This document shows positions 12,111 through 23,912 of a DNA stretch of 64,000 nucleotides, one piece after another (position 1 is the stretch's first letter; each line of letters starts with the position of its first letter). The notes under the pieces were generated by a model. That model was not told the DNA's origin. It saw only the letters and a list, made by a program, of their open reading frames with translations, and searched no databases. Source of the stretch: Mytilus edulis. Lineage: Eukaryota; Mollusca; Bivalvia; Mytilida; Mytilidae. Both the position numbers and the translations under genes were made by a program. Location: positions 90,522,592 through 90,586,591 of the forward strand of contig NC_092347.1 in assembly GCF_963676685.1 (NCBI RefSeq). The letters are read 5' to 3'.

Positions 12111-14044
12111 TCATAGTTCTGTTGTCATTTCTGGCATTTCAATATCAATTTCTTCTTGATAGGATAAAGTTGATTTGACTGAATCTCTCAAATTCTTTCT
12201 TTTCTTGTTTGAACCTGGTTGAAAATCACTTGATTTGACAATTGAATCTTCTATATCCCTTGTTTTTGTTTCAAAATTGTTTGGACTTTGTATAAAATCA
12301 TTGCTGACAGTTCCAATAGCACTATAATCTGGGACCACTGTCAAATATTCACTATTTTCTTTTGTTTGTCCATTTTGTTGGTGAATGTCAACCTTAACAG
12401 CACCATCTATGACAGGACTTTCATTGTCTCTTGATTGGTCTACATCTATATTTTTTCTCTGAGTTTGTGAGTCTACTAAAGATACATAAGTTCTTATTGA
12501 ATCATTAAAACTGGCATCTCCATTAATAAAACTGCCAGGGAAAACACCATTCATGGCAGCACTTTCATTCTTTCTTGATTGGTCTACATCTTTATTTCTC
12601 CTCTGAATTTGTGAGTCAACTAAAGATACATAAGTTCTTATAGAATCATTAAAACTGGTATCTCCATTAATAATACAACCAGGACAAACATGTTTTTTGT
12701 CCATCACTGTTCCTGCGACCTGTCCCATATTTTTTCTATCAGATCCTTCAAAAGCAACAGTTGAATAATAGTGTCTACCAGCTGTATTACATCTCTCACA
12801 GTTTTGGATTGCATTCCCATGTATTTCATTCTTTTTAATTTTATTTTTATCATTTGCATGGCTACTTTCTGGCTGATTTCGATTCTCTTGTGAAACTGGT
12901 ACCATATATCCATCACTGTCAATATCATGCCTAACAGGATTTACGTTATCTTTTATGCTGAAATATCTTGGATCTGATATAACATTTGCTCTCAGATCCT
13001 GATTTTCCTGAGATGGCCCCTGTATTTCTAGTACATGTAATGACAAGGGGTTTTCAGCATGGACTGATCCATCACTTAATTGTCTGATAATATTAGCATT
13101 GCTAAATGAATGTTGACTAAATGAATTTCTTTGCCATTTCCTTTTTGTATAACCTTGTCTGCATTTAATTAATACAATTATTAGAATGACCACTGCTAAG
13201 CACAACACTGTCACTACTATCCATAACCATGTAATGTTTTTATTTTCCTTTGATAGAATACCAATTATAACAGTAGAACTTCCTGTTGAAATGTCAGTTG
13301 ATGAATATAAACTTTTAAGTTCAGTTGTTGAACTTTCTGTTGAAACTTGTGTTGAACTTAAACCTTCTGGTCCAGGAGTAAGAATCGAACTTACAGTTGA
13401 AATGTCAGTTGTTAAACTTATAGTTGAAATGGCAATTGTTGAACTTAAATTTTCTGGTTCGGTAGTAAGAGTTGAACTTTCTGTTGATATGGCAATTGTT
13501 GAACTTAAATCTTCTGGTTCAGTAGTAAGAGTTGACTTTTCTGTTGAAATGTCAACTGTTGAACTTAAACCTTTTGGTTCAGTAGTAAGAGTTGAACTTT
13601 CTGTTGAAATGGCAATTGTTGAACTTATAGTTGAAATGTCAGTTGTTGAACTTAAACTTTCTGGTTCAGGAGTAAAAGTTGAACTTTCTGTTGAAATGGC
13701 AATTGTTGAACTTAATATTTCTGGTTCAGTAGTAAGAGTTGAACTTTCTGTTGAAATGGCAATTGTTGAACTTATAGTTGAAATGTCAGTTGTTGAACTT
13801 AAACTTTCTGGTTCAGGAGTAAAAGTTGAACTTTCCGTTGAAATGGCAATTGTTATTTCTAGTTCAGTAGTAAGAGTTGAACTTTCTGTTGAAATGGCAA
13901 TTGTTGAACTTAAACTTTCTGGTTCAGTAGTAAGAGTTGAACTTGAAATGTCAGTTGTTGTACTTAAATCTTCTTGTTCAGGAGTAAGAGTTGAACTTAT
14001 CGTTTCTGGTTCAGGACTACTTATAACACTTGTAGTTTCAGGTA
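12111..14044 (-). CDS. Last exon of the SRCR receptor: Ser/Thr stalk, transmembrane helix and tyrosine-rich tail
   Basis: 644 codons after the acceptor TTTTACAG, ending at TGA 12113-12111. Residues 1 to about 265 are imperfect repeats such as SSTIAISTESSTLTTEPE, a mucin-like stalk probably O-glycosylated. A hydrophobic helix follows (WLWIVVTVLCLAVVILIIVL) with a basic stop-transfer (KCRQGYTKRKWQR). The tail has a tandem duplication of about 62 residues, each copy with SFNDSIRTYVSLVDSQ. It also carries PRYFSI, DGYMVP, YYSTV, SEYLTV and PDYSAI, i.e. repeated Tyr-x-x-hydrophobic motifs. SEYLTV fits the ITIM consensus; the others fit only loosely or as endocytic Yxx-phi signals. A long plus-strand frame over the stalk is an antisense shadow. 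Confidence 0.88.
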
Positions 14045-15765
14045 CTGTAAAACAAAGAATGTGTTGGTGTTACCATAAGAACTGGTACATTTCCCAAACC
14101 AATACAAGCGGAAATAACAAAAGGTAGCAATATTAAAGTTAGTCGGTATATATATCTAAAGATTTTTTTTCTTAAACAATTTGACGATTATTAATTGTTA
14201 CTGATGTGTATTTATATAAGTACATTGCTCTTGTTTCCTATTCTCATTGTTGAGTTACTTGTATAACTTCATATTTATTTATTCTTATAGACATACATAA
14301 AAAAATCTTTAATGACTATCATTACACTAGAACCATTAGCTGACCTGAGTTATCTTCCATGTTACCAAGACTTTTGTTTCTGGTGTCTTTTAAAAATAAC
14401 ACAAAAACTCTGTTTTAGTACATTTGTTGTAGGAACTTATATCCCAACTTAAAGTATGTCTTTCTATGTTGTGATGTTACACTACTGTTTCAGGTAAGGG
14501 TGAAGGTTTGGTACCATTTTGAAAAATGTTTAAACCTGCAGCAATTGTTTGCACCTATCCTAAGTCAGCAATCTGATGTTCAGTAGTTGTCGCTTGTATA
14601 TGTGGTTTATAAGTGTTTCTCGTTTCTCGTTTTTTTTATATAGATTAGACCGTTGGTTTTCCTGTTTGAATGGTTTTACACTAGTAATTAATGGGCCCTT
14701 TATAGCTTGCTGTTTGGTGTGAGCCAAGGCTCCGTGTTGAAGACCGTACCTTGACCTATAATGGTTTTCTTTTATAAATTGTGACTTGGATGGTGACTTT
14801 ACAAATCTTTGCTTGAAAACAGTTAAATTGTAAAAACCGGAAATAAAACTGAAGTAAGGAACATTACCCTGCTGGAGTGGTGATTATGAGAGAAGTACAT
14901 CTGTTAGAACATATGAAACTAGAACTTACACCATGGCAGGCAGGAGACACCAGCATCTTTACTGTGATCTTTACATGCTGAATCAGAAACTTCCCATCCT
15001 AAGTTTGGACAATCAAAAATATCTGATTCAGTTCCATCACACTGTAAACTATCCATTAACACAGATCCAGTACCTCGGCCATGGTAAGATGAAATATGTA
15101 TTGAACCTTTACCAAAACCAAGCTGCTGACAAACTACATTAGCATCATATTGTGACCATTTGTTGTCACAGATTGTCCCCCATACTCCATCTCTTGCTAC
15201 TTCCACTCGACCTTGAGAAGGCAAAATCCCTCCAACAAGTCTGATATCCATACCTAAAGAAGTCAGCATAAGAGAAATTTTAATATTTTAAATAATCATT
15301 TATCAATTGTTGGAAATAGAAAAAAAGTTAAATTTATCCTTGGAAGAATTAAAGCCATATCAGTTAATGGCCGTGAATGGTTGTACAGAGGCGGATTTAG
15401 AGGGGGGGCCCGGGGGACCCGGGCCCCCCCCCTTTTTGGGAAAAAAATTGGTTGCGTATATAGGGAATCACTGAAGCGTGACTGGAGCGGGCCCCCTCTT
15501 AGCGCAGTCAGTGGGCCCCCACTTATGAAAATTTCTAGATCCGCTAGTGTTGTATGCTATTAAGTGCACATATCTAGGCCAACAAAGAGAACTTTTTGAT
15601 AACTTGTAATGGGAGATAACTAAGTCTTTTCATTAGACTTAAATAAATTAAAACATTCCTCAAGTTTTGAAAACATTTTGTATTTATCCTCTTGATACAA
15701 ATTAGATTAAATCAAGTTAAGCTCTTCCAAGAAGTTTGTACTGTGAAAACTTCAATAGTCTCAAC

Positions 15766-15797
<32 letters not shown>

Positions 15798-18700
15798 TCC
15801 TTCACCTTCCAAATAAAATTATGTTCAGAAATAAAGCCTGATTTAACAATGGTGCTGTAAATATCAAGAACCAGAGTGATATTACCTGTTCCATTGTAAC
15901 AAATAACACCAGCTGGTTGTACATTAGAGGAACACTGTGTTGTTAGATTCATTGAAAAACTACAGTCATATATTGATGCTTCATCTCCCAAACATTCAAC
16001 GTTTGATAGCCAGATAGGATCAATCTGTGAAAGGAGCTTTAATGTTCCAAATGTCTGTCCATTTAAATAACCATTTTGATGACAGATAACTTTGGCATCA
16101 TTATCATCCCAACCATCCTGGCACACTGTTCCCCGAATTCCATACTGTGACACCCTCACTTCTCCACTGTTAACATCATCTATGTATATCTGGAAATCTA
16201 TCATTTAAAATCTCTGATCAAAATAATTACAGAACTTTAATGAAATTATCAATTCTACTTTTGGGTTTATATTTGGCATACTTTAAAAAACTTCTATATA
16301 GTGTGAAGAGCTTTAAAAAAAAACCTTAAGAAAATTTGTTAATAAAATTTAAAAAAAACATTGTCCCTGCAAAACATTCATGTAAATTGTTGAATTCATT
16401 TTGAATGACATAGTAAACTAAATGATTATCTCCCCTTTCTAAGTTTTATTGATGCTAATATATTAACATACAACACAGTTTTATCTTCAATTTTCAATGA
16501 AAAGAAGGACTGTTAAACAATAATCCATTTTAAATGGTACAGTCAACTTATTAACAGTTATCTCCCCTTATCTTCAATTTAAAATTCCTAACTTCAATAT
16601 ACATCAAAGGTATTTACCATCAGTAACATTGTGTTTGATGCATACAACACTGGCATATTCTGAATATTTGCATTTTCCAATTGTATGGGGACAGTCTAAA
16701 ATATCATTCTCATTCCCCTGACAACTTATATCTGTTGTAAAGCCTGAGTATGGTGATCGTCCAAATATTCCAGATGATAGAACTCTAGCTCTGGCATATC
16801 CAAGCTGCCTACAGACAACAGTTGCATCTTCTTGCTCAAATTTGGATGTACATAAATTTGTCCATTGTCTTCCTTGGTAAACCTCAACTCTTCCCATTTT
16901 CACATTGTCATTTGTTTCTCCCCCTGATAGACGCACTAAAATATATGTATGTATATCTTTTTAGACAATATTGATATCCCTTAATTAGTAAATAATTTAT
17001 CATTTTAAGTTAATATGAAAGCTTTAAGGATATTCGTAGATGAGACGCTGGTATGAGTAACTGTTTCCGGTAGTTAACATACCAATGGGTAACATATACA
17101 TCTGTATATGTAAATGAAAACTAACTTACAATACATGCACACATTGTAAATTTGGTTTCTGTTTTCTTGAAAGAAGTACCAGTAAATCTTTTTTGGGGGA
17201 CAAATATTCAAAGATTAATAAATTAATGTGACTAAACATTGCTGCCCTCCAATACAGCAGCCATTGTATGTGCTTACCACTGCCATAACACAAGACTCCT
17301 GCATCATGACTGTGGTCTAGACAGTCTTCATCAACAACATTTCTCCAACCTGAACTGGGACAATCTGTGATTAATGTTTCCTTCCCTGTACACTGTAGGT
17401 CTGACATATAAACCGTTCCATTGCCTGGTGGAACAGGTCCACTGAAAATATGGAATACAAAAAAAACTTGGTAAAAAAGCACATATTTAATGAATCTAAC
17501 TCAAGACAACAGTAATTAATTCCCACAGCACACACCCTATGTTCTATCTCTTATTCAACTTACTTCACTTTTAAAAAAAATCTGACTTTGTAGTGAAAAA
17601 GTCTAGTTTGCGTTTAAAAAAACTTAATAAAATATGCTGATGAGATGTAATTTTCCATTATTGAGAACAATCTAAAATCAAGTTACTTTCAGATTTGTTA
17701 TTATGCTTCCGAAGTCCCTAAAAGATTATAAAAGTGACATAAACAAAGGAAATAAAACTTTCTTTTTGCATTTTTATGGTAATGACCAATACAAAGACCA
17801 TAGATATGGCTTGCCAATAAAAATCTAGACTGTGAAGGGGAGATAATTCTTGTTTCACAGATTTTCTTGAAACATTTTAAACAGCTTATATTTTATCATT
17901 TTATTATTTTTGTTATTTCAAAATATCTTTTTAAAGATAAAATAAGTACACAATATAAACTAATGTCAGTCATATTCAAATCAAATCTTGGTAATATCTA
18001 TTATGGCTATACAGTCCAATTTGTCTTTGTTTTCTGCAAAATGTGAAGCAAAATGTCATGAAAGGATCAATGAGAAATCAATCCATATTCTTAAATTTAT
18101 CAACTTACTTCACTAATACAGATTTTTCACAAGATTTTCAATAAGTTATTCAAAGTGGACCAATCCCAAAATATTGGAGTTACAAACCTCCACTTCCTGC
18201 CTGCAACAAAACCAATATATCTACAGATAACCTCAGCATCTCTAGTTGACCATTCTTTATTACATATTGTTCCTATTTTACCATCAACTTCAATGTTAAC
18301 TCTGCCAAAATCTACACCTCCATCACTTATATTGACATTGAAACCTGCAAACCAGATAACAAAATTGAGATTTGGGTACAATTCCTTATATAAAACTTTG
18401 TTAAACATTATAATTCCAATTGGCAGAATAAAATGTGGTATTTTAACAGAACCATTTCAAAGTAGTTTCTTTTCCTGCATTAATAATATAAAATCAGAAA
18501 ACTGACAGCTTTAAAACTTATTAAAATTTTGAAATTGAATGAAATCTTGACAATTCAGAAAAAAAGAGTTGCAGATTAAATATTGAATAGTAGATAGATA
18601 ACTGGGTCTATTAATCTCATTCCTTTAGAATCCAAATTACTTTGATGAGAAACACAGGAAATTATTGGTACTGCATTTCCAATAAAAGTAAGAGTAATAA

Positions 18701-20839
18701 TAATTATTGTTAAAAATAACCTGACATATTAAAACAAATGACTCCAGCACTATATCCTGATTCACACAAATCTTCTGTTCTGATGCAGTCCTCCAAGTTT
18801 TGTTCTTGTCCTGTACAGTTTATTGAGTTAACAAGGAAAGGTAGTACATTTGACTTTGGGTATATTGTTGACAGTCCACCTCTATAACCAAGCTGATGAC
18901 AGGCAACTTCAGCCTCTTCTTTATCCCAGGATGAAGCACAAATCTGTCCTGTAGCTTGGTATTTATCTTCAAACCAATTTAATTGACCATATGATAAACT
19001 GTTGTTTAAACTTAGGATTGTTCCTAAAAAAACAAATACCAATCTGGTGTTAGTTTTGTATTTCAATCGAAGTGCTCTGAAGAGTACAGAATAACGCTTT
19101 CATTTTGAAATTGATATGAAATATAGGTTGAATTATCGTGTATCTAGGTAGGCAAATTATAAATTTAAATTGAGAGTTATCTTCCTTTGTTCATGGTTGC
19201 ACATCGTTATAAATGATTCTTGACAAGTAAGGAACTTTAATACACATCATTTTGTATCATTTTTTACTTAAATGTGCATCTTTGGAAAGTGAAAGAGTTT
19301 CCATTATTTCCAACATAGTTAAAAGTTACAAAAACTTTCACAATTTAGATTATCAATCACAATTTATTTGGCTAATGTCCAATGAAGATAGTCACATTTT
19401 TAATCAAGTGAGCAATTTAATTAATAATTTAAATGTTGTTCGAAAACAACTATTAGAAACTTAGTGAGTTTATATATTTCACTGTAAAAAGACAGAGGCA
19501 TAATTTAGATATCTGTACAGTTTCTTATTGTAGGATCATAAAAACACCAGGGGAAAAACCAGAATATTTAAATTCAGTTTCCTATATTTTTTAGGATCAC
19601 TGTATTTGTCAAAGTTGAAACATGATACATTTTATAAATATACATTAGTGTGTCTTTCTTTTCTCTTCGTTGTAATCATTGATTTAATTGTACTCAAATA
19701 ATTGTAATCATTTTGTAATCATTGTACCAAATTTAACTTGTGATTATTCTGCCTGTAATGGGCGTCTTTAATTGACAATAAAATATATTTGATTTGATTT
19801 GATTTGTTGTAACTTTTTTTTAATATCTTAGTTTAACATTTCTACATAAAATGCAATACAATGTAATTGTAATGTAATTAATTACATTTGAAAATCAATG
19901 TAATTCGAATGTAACTAATTACTTTGGCATGTAATTGACCCCAGATCTGCAATGGATGGCATTGACAGGATAGGATCTAAAGAATGATCATTTTATTCAC
20001 TGCATCACTTTGTCTGAACCATCAAAGGTTGAGGTAAAGTTGGGAAGATATATGAAAGGGCAGATTTGGTAAGGCCTTTCAAAGCCCCTAAAGAATTCGA
20101 AAATCAAGATATGTGAATCTATCAAATAACAATCCTTTTATGTTTACAAGCCATACTTGTATCAGATATAAGCATCGATATTTTTTTTCTTGTGTCAAAA
20201 CCTATTTTCTGTAGGACTTCTACTATCTTGCATTTTCAATGTGAAAACCTTCAAAAACTGACGAAGTAGCTCCTTTTCGAGAAATTGAAATTAATAATTA
20301 AATCTGATATTTGGATTTTTCAAAAGAGTTTCTTATAGAAATTTCATGCATCTTTTTGAGAATGGTTGTGGCTCACATCTTACAAGTATGAAACGTTTCA
20401 TATGAATATTGGCAACACAGATAAACTAATGAAAGATTCAACAAGGTTCAAAACCAGGGAATTCATAACAATAACTCGTATCATTCAACTTTAATTAGAA
20501 AAAATACTATTTAGGCTAAGTTTATATTTGACTTACCGTTCACAACAGAGTCGTAACAAGATACAGCTAAATATCCTCCCTTACAACTGTCAATTTCTAT
20601 CAATGAACAGTTGTTGATGTCCTCTCCTTGGTCACATTTAATATAACCATTGAAATAATCACCACTCACTTCTCCATAGTAACCAACTGGAAGAACCAAA
20701 CCATCACCATGTCCTAATTCTTGACATATAACCTTTGACTCTTTATTTTCCGATTGACCTTGACATAATATCACCCATGATCGATTGTGGTTCAATTGTA
20801 CTACTCCTATGTTATTTGCTTGTATTAACCTTACAATTT
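12111..20839 (-). CDS. Multi-SRCR-domain transmembrane receptor (5' end not found)
   Basis: Spliced gene read right to left. Coding exons: 20839-20537, 19023-18721, 18344-18188, 17441-17278, 16935-16618, 16197-15886, 15253-14930 and 14044-12111. All have AG acceptors and GT donors. Most SRCR exons are multiples of three and start in phase 1, so the frame is continuous for about 1,270 residues. Architecture: six SRCR domains, each with six cysteines; a Ser/Thr-rich stalk; a transmembrane helix; and a cytoplasmic tail of about 350 residues. SRCR proteins bind polyanionic or microbial ligands, and expanded SRCR families are known in marine invertebrates. An immune-recognition or scavenger role is inference. 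The signal-peptide exon and any further SRCR exons must lie beyond 20839, with nothing convincing up to about 23900. Introns carry a LINE tail and two hAT MITEs. Confidence 0.88.
14480..14810. repeat. Dispersed repeat module (antisense to 54115-54250)
   Basis: Contains GGGCCCTTTATAGCTTGCTG, CCAAGGCTCCGTGTTGAAGA and TAAATTGTGACTTGGATGG. The complement occurs at 54115-54250, with partial copies at 31035-31140 and 61060-61210. It lies in the intron before the last receptor exon. Confidence 0.65.
14930..15253 (-). CDS. SRCR domain 6 exon
   Basis: 108 codons (acceptor CTTTAG, donor GTAAGT). The most canonical copy: IRLVGG, GRVEVARDGVWGTICDNKW, ANVVCQQLGFG, LQCDGTE, DCPNLGW, DAGVSC. Its last base plus TA from the next exon makes a Leu codon leading into the stalk. 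Confidence 0.9.
15386..15549. mobile_element. hAT-type MITE, CAGNGGCGGAT family (copy B), TSD TTGTA
   Basis: CAGAGGCGGATTTAGA at the left, AGATCCGCTAGTG at the right, TTGTA on both sides (15381-15385, 15550-15554). The core matches copies A, C and D. In the intron between SRCR exons 6 and 5. Confidence 0.9.
15886..16197 (-). CDS. SRCR domain 5 exon
   Basis: 104 codons (donor GTAATA): GEVRVSQYGIRGTVC, DAKVICHQNGY, VECLGDE, YDC, TQC, VICYNGTG. Six Cys. The poly-G/poly-C at 15765-15792 lies in the following intron and is not coding. Confidence 0.85.
16618..16935 (-). CDS. SRCR domain 4 exon
   Basis: 106 codons (acceptor TTTTAG, donor GTAAAT): RLSGG start, GRVEVYQGRQWTNLC, DATVVCRQLGYARA, then ISCQG...LDC...GKC...SVVC. 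Six Cys. Confidence 0.87.
17278..18344 (-). CDS. SRCR domain 3, split over two exons
   Basis: Exons 18344-18188 and 17441-17278 join in phase 2 to give one 107-codon domain: GRVNIEVDGKIGTICNKEW and AEVICRYIGF in the first half, MSDLQCTGKE...DCPSSGW...AGVLC in the second. The donor is GTTTGTAA, weaker than the others. This is the only one of the six domains interrupted by an intron, which lies at the usual group-A split position after the LGF region. Confidence 0.82.
18721..19023 (-). CDS. SRCR domain 2 exon
   Basis: 101 codons between acceptor TTTTTAG and donor GTTATT. Six Cys (QIC, VAC, INC, EDC, DLC, VIC), with the conserved EAEVACHQLGYRGG core of SRCR domains. Confidence 0.85.
19200..19806 (+). 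pseudogene. LINE 3'-end fragment in a receptor intron
   Basis: The frame 19252-19464 begins YHFLLKCASLESER, the Cys/His end of a LINE ORF2, and the sequence ends in ATAAAATATATTTGATTTGATTTGATT, a simple-repeat tail typical of some LINE 3' ends. 5'-truncated and opposite in strand to the host gene. Confidence 0.7.
19838..19945. mobile_element. Partial hAT element end related to 37045-38320
   Basis: TGTAATTGTAATGTAATTAATTAC-type repeats ending ...GACCCCAGATCTG resemble the subterminal TAAT-rich repeats and terminal CAGA..TGGG inverted repeat of the element at 37045-38320. Only one end is recognisable. The rest of 19946-20536 shows nothing. Confidence 0.45.
20537..20839 (-). CDS. SRCR domain 1 exon
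   Basis: Acceptor TTTGTAG precedes AAATTGTAAGG and the donor is GTAAGT. The 101 codons carry six Cys (ILC, VIC, IKC, NNC, DSC, VSC). It is the most diverged of the six: the usual GR(V/I)EV and WGT(V/I)C are replaced by a shorter SWVILC segment. Confidence 0.8.
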
Positions 20840-20876
20840 CTACAAATACAAAAATCTTTAGTTTGCATTGATAGTT

Positions 20877-21042
20877 CAGTGGCGGATCCAGAACTTTTCA
20901 TAAGGGGCTCCGATGACTGACATAAAAGGGGGTTGGGGGGTTGGGGTTAGGGGTGCTCCAGTGATTCCATATATAATCAACCAAATTGTTCCCACGAAAA
21001 AAAGGGGGGGGAGACTGTTGCCCCCTTTGAATCCGCCCTATG
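20877..21042. mobile_element. hAT-type MITE, CAGNGGCGGAT family (copy C), TSD TAGTT
   Basis: CAGTGGCGGATCCAGA at the left, AATCCGCCCTATG at the right, TAGTT exactly duplicated (20872-20876, 21043-21047). Just upstream of the first SRCR exon found, so probably in an intron. Confidence 0.9.
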
Positions 21043-21707
21043 TAGTTTCCGTCTTTAAAAATAAAGATGAACGCAGAACTTATTTTATAATGTAAATTGC
21101 TCAATTTAAGCACTCATAGACAACTTCCATGTAGTAATACTTTCCTATTTGCTGCTGACACAGGATGAGTCATAGACATGCTTAACTTCTGCTTTCTTTT
21201 TGGCTAGTTATTATATGTTCAATTGATGCAACTTATTGTGTACTATACATATATGGATATCTATTTTTCTTTTTTAATTTACTTTAAACATATTTATTTA
21301 TAGTGGATTGGGAAACAAGTTTTGCAACTTATATTAATCCCTTTCCACTTTGCGGGTGCGAGTGCTGCCTTGTAGCGGCATTAGCCTTGTCTTTTTCGAA
21401 ATCTACAAGGGTGTAGATTTTAACGTGCAAGACATATGGCTCTCTCTTAACACGTTTTTTTTTCATTTTGGGCTGCTTGTTTGTTATCTTTATCGCATTG
21501 TTTGAATAGTATTATGCAAATTATTGATGTTGTAATGTTTATGCTCTTTGGGGCCCATGATTGGAAATAAGGTATCTTCTTTTTCTTCTGTATTAATTTG
21601 GCTTTATTTCATTTCGATGAGTACCAATTCTCTTGGAATGAAGACAAAAAAATCGTTTTGAGAATATCTGATTGCATGGTTATGAATTCTTCACACAAGC
21701 CTACAGT

Positions 21708-22297
21708 AAAGGAGTAGGTTCAGTAAGACCCCTTTTTGGCCCCAAAATATATAGCAGTTTTAGAAAATTGTGAAAATGTAATCTTTAAGCTATATTTTGG
21801 AAAGTAAAATGCTTCTGCTACATAAATATGAGCTGTTTTTGACAATACAATGCACAAATATCGCGTTCTAGCATCATTAAGTCATGTTAAATTACTGTTC
21901 AAAATCTTCAAAATTTTAGCATTTTGGTTAAATTTTAGACGGTTTTCGTCTAAAATGAAAGTGGCCGCATTCGTGTTCATTCATAATATTGAAATGTAAG
22001 TTGTATTTGATAATAATACAAAACATATATAAAGGTTGAGGATGAACACGGATGCGGCCACTTTCATTTTTGACAAAAACCATCTGAAAAGTGACGTTTT
22101 TTGGCATATTTGATAAATTTTTCATATTTAAGCTTGAATCAGAGGGTTTTTAATGACTGAATCAGTTAAAATCTTTCAGATAAACTAATCGAATCAATTA
22201 AAATAGACACTTAAGTGTTTAAAAAGTGTCCAAAAACTTTCGTTAGATGAACCTGAAATTTGAGGCCAAAATCGGCCCTTACCGGACCTACTCCTTT
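21708..22297. mobile_element. TIR element with nested internal palindrome
   Basis: The outer ends are inverted copies (AAAGGAGTAGGTTCAGTAAG and AAAGGAGTAGGTCCGGTAAG, continuing to TTTTGGCC). Inside, 21954-22073 forms a second inverted repeat (AATGAAAGTGGCCGCATTCG and its near complement). No transposase and no clear TSD, so the superfamily is unknown. Confidence 0.7.
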
Positions 22298-23912
22298 GTG
22301 TATTTTAATATAACATTTTTGATTCGTGGCTTTGTACTTCCACCCACGGAATTAGCATATTAAGAACCTTACAAATTATAATAAATCCGAATTATTCAAG
22401 TTTTATTTTAAATTTCAGATTGAAACTGATATATGTGCTAATTCTGGAACAGTTTATTAATTGTAAAGTTTTGAAATACAAAATAAGAAGGATAGTATTA
22501 TAGGTGAAATCAGTTGATCACACAGATATAATGATAAATAGAATGATTTAATTCAATGTAGCATACATAGACACTTGTCACAGATTTTTTTCCCTCTATA
22601 TTTTTCCGAGAAAAGTGTCTGTAGTAGCATAGTCCAGCTTTTCTTTCTAGTCTGTCCACCATTGTTAGATCGAGCCAATGCACGGGTCTACATCTCTTCC
22701 TGTTTCTTATCTGAAGGTGGTGCAAATTAATTGAAAGTATTCTGTTTAAAATTAATGTTATAATAAAAAAATAAAATCACAACTAAAACTAAAACATTCA
22801 GTTTAAATGCCGGTTTTCCAAGCTGACTAATTTTTATATCATACCACATAAAAAAAACTTTTTGATGATTTTTTTACATTTAAATATATTTGAGTCGACA
22901 AACTACTTTTCATAAAGAAATTTAACTCATCAGGAATTGAATAACATATTCTTATCTGCATACATAGTTTTGATATAGTTTTCAAGATCTGAATATACGA
23001 AAACTCATTTGAGCACATACAATCGTTTCACATTGATATCAAAGCCACTTGTTTAGATTGTTGATACAAGTGTGGATAGTTACCCTCCCCCACGCCCCAA
23101 TTGACAGAGACTAATGTCTGTAATTAAAATCAATAAACAATTTGAAATATTTGATTGAAAATTATACTAGGTTGTACAAGCATCTCATCACCCAATCCAA
23201 GAAAAATGTCTCTTATGGTTGTGTACGTTGACACTTAAAATGGTTTCGGTTAACAGTTTATGAATATCTGGCGATAGACAAATACTGTAAGCATAAGTGA
23301 GAAGGAGTGCAGTTCTTTATTTGGAAACAATTTTCAATTGTATTTCAAAAACAAATCACTGCAAATCGCTTATCATTTAATAAGGATAGGTATCATCACG
23401 CACACAATGATAACAATCGGCAAAGGCCAAGTACAAAGTGCATTGCATTACAAAATACATATTATATATATGACAACTGCATGTACAGTATCAATAGATT
23501 CTATACAAGATATATGCATGTATTATAATATTATGATTTTTGTAACACATCATTCCTTGATCTTCCTTATTAATAAAGATTTAGAAATATCAACCTAAAA
23601 TTTGGATATCACACGACGCACATTTACATTGATCCACCAAATTACTGCTTGATATTTTTACTATAATCTTTTATACCAAATAAAATCATAATACACATAC
23701 AATGACAGCATGGAGTCCCTTTCCATTCGTTTGATGTGTTTGAGCTTTTTGGCCATTTGATAGGGACTTTCCGTTATGAATGTCCTTGGCGTCGGGAAAC
23801 TTAAAAGATTTTTAGAGAGGATCGGTAATTTTGCATGCATTGTATCTAACTTTACGAGCTTTATAAACAATATTCCCGTAAAAATTCAGATATGAACAGA
23901 TTTCTCTAGGTA
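22298..23912. other. Intergenic, no gene recognised
   Basis: AT-rich with short frames only. A minus-strand frame at 23661-23870 (PYQMAKKLKHIKRME) may be a repeat-derived fragment, and 22510-22725 is short and unrecognised. No signal-peptide exon for the SRCR gene could be identified here. Confidence 0.5.

Noticed and set aside
12900-13214. Tandem YVSLV sites as an ITAM
   Set aside because: The two Tyr motifs are about 60 residues apart, far beyond ITAM spacing.
13186-14127. 313-codon plus-strand ORF with repetitive VELSVEMAIVEL sequence
   Set aside because: It is the exact antisense of the Ser/Thr stalk of the SRCR receptor, whose minus frame is in phase with the transmembrane helix and the splice acceptor at 14045.
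22510-22725. Candidate signal-peptide exon for the SRCR gene
   Set aside because: The sequence (MHHLQIRNRKRCRPVHW...) is not hydrophobic like a signal peptide and has no matching phase-1 donor.
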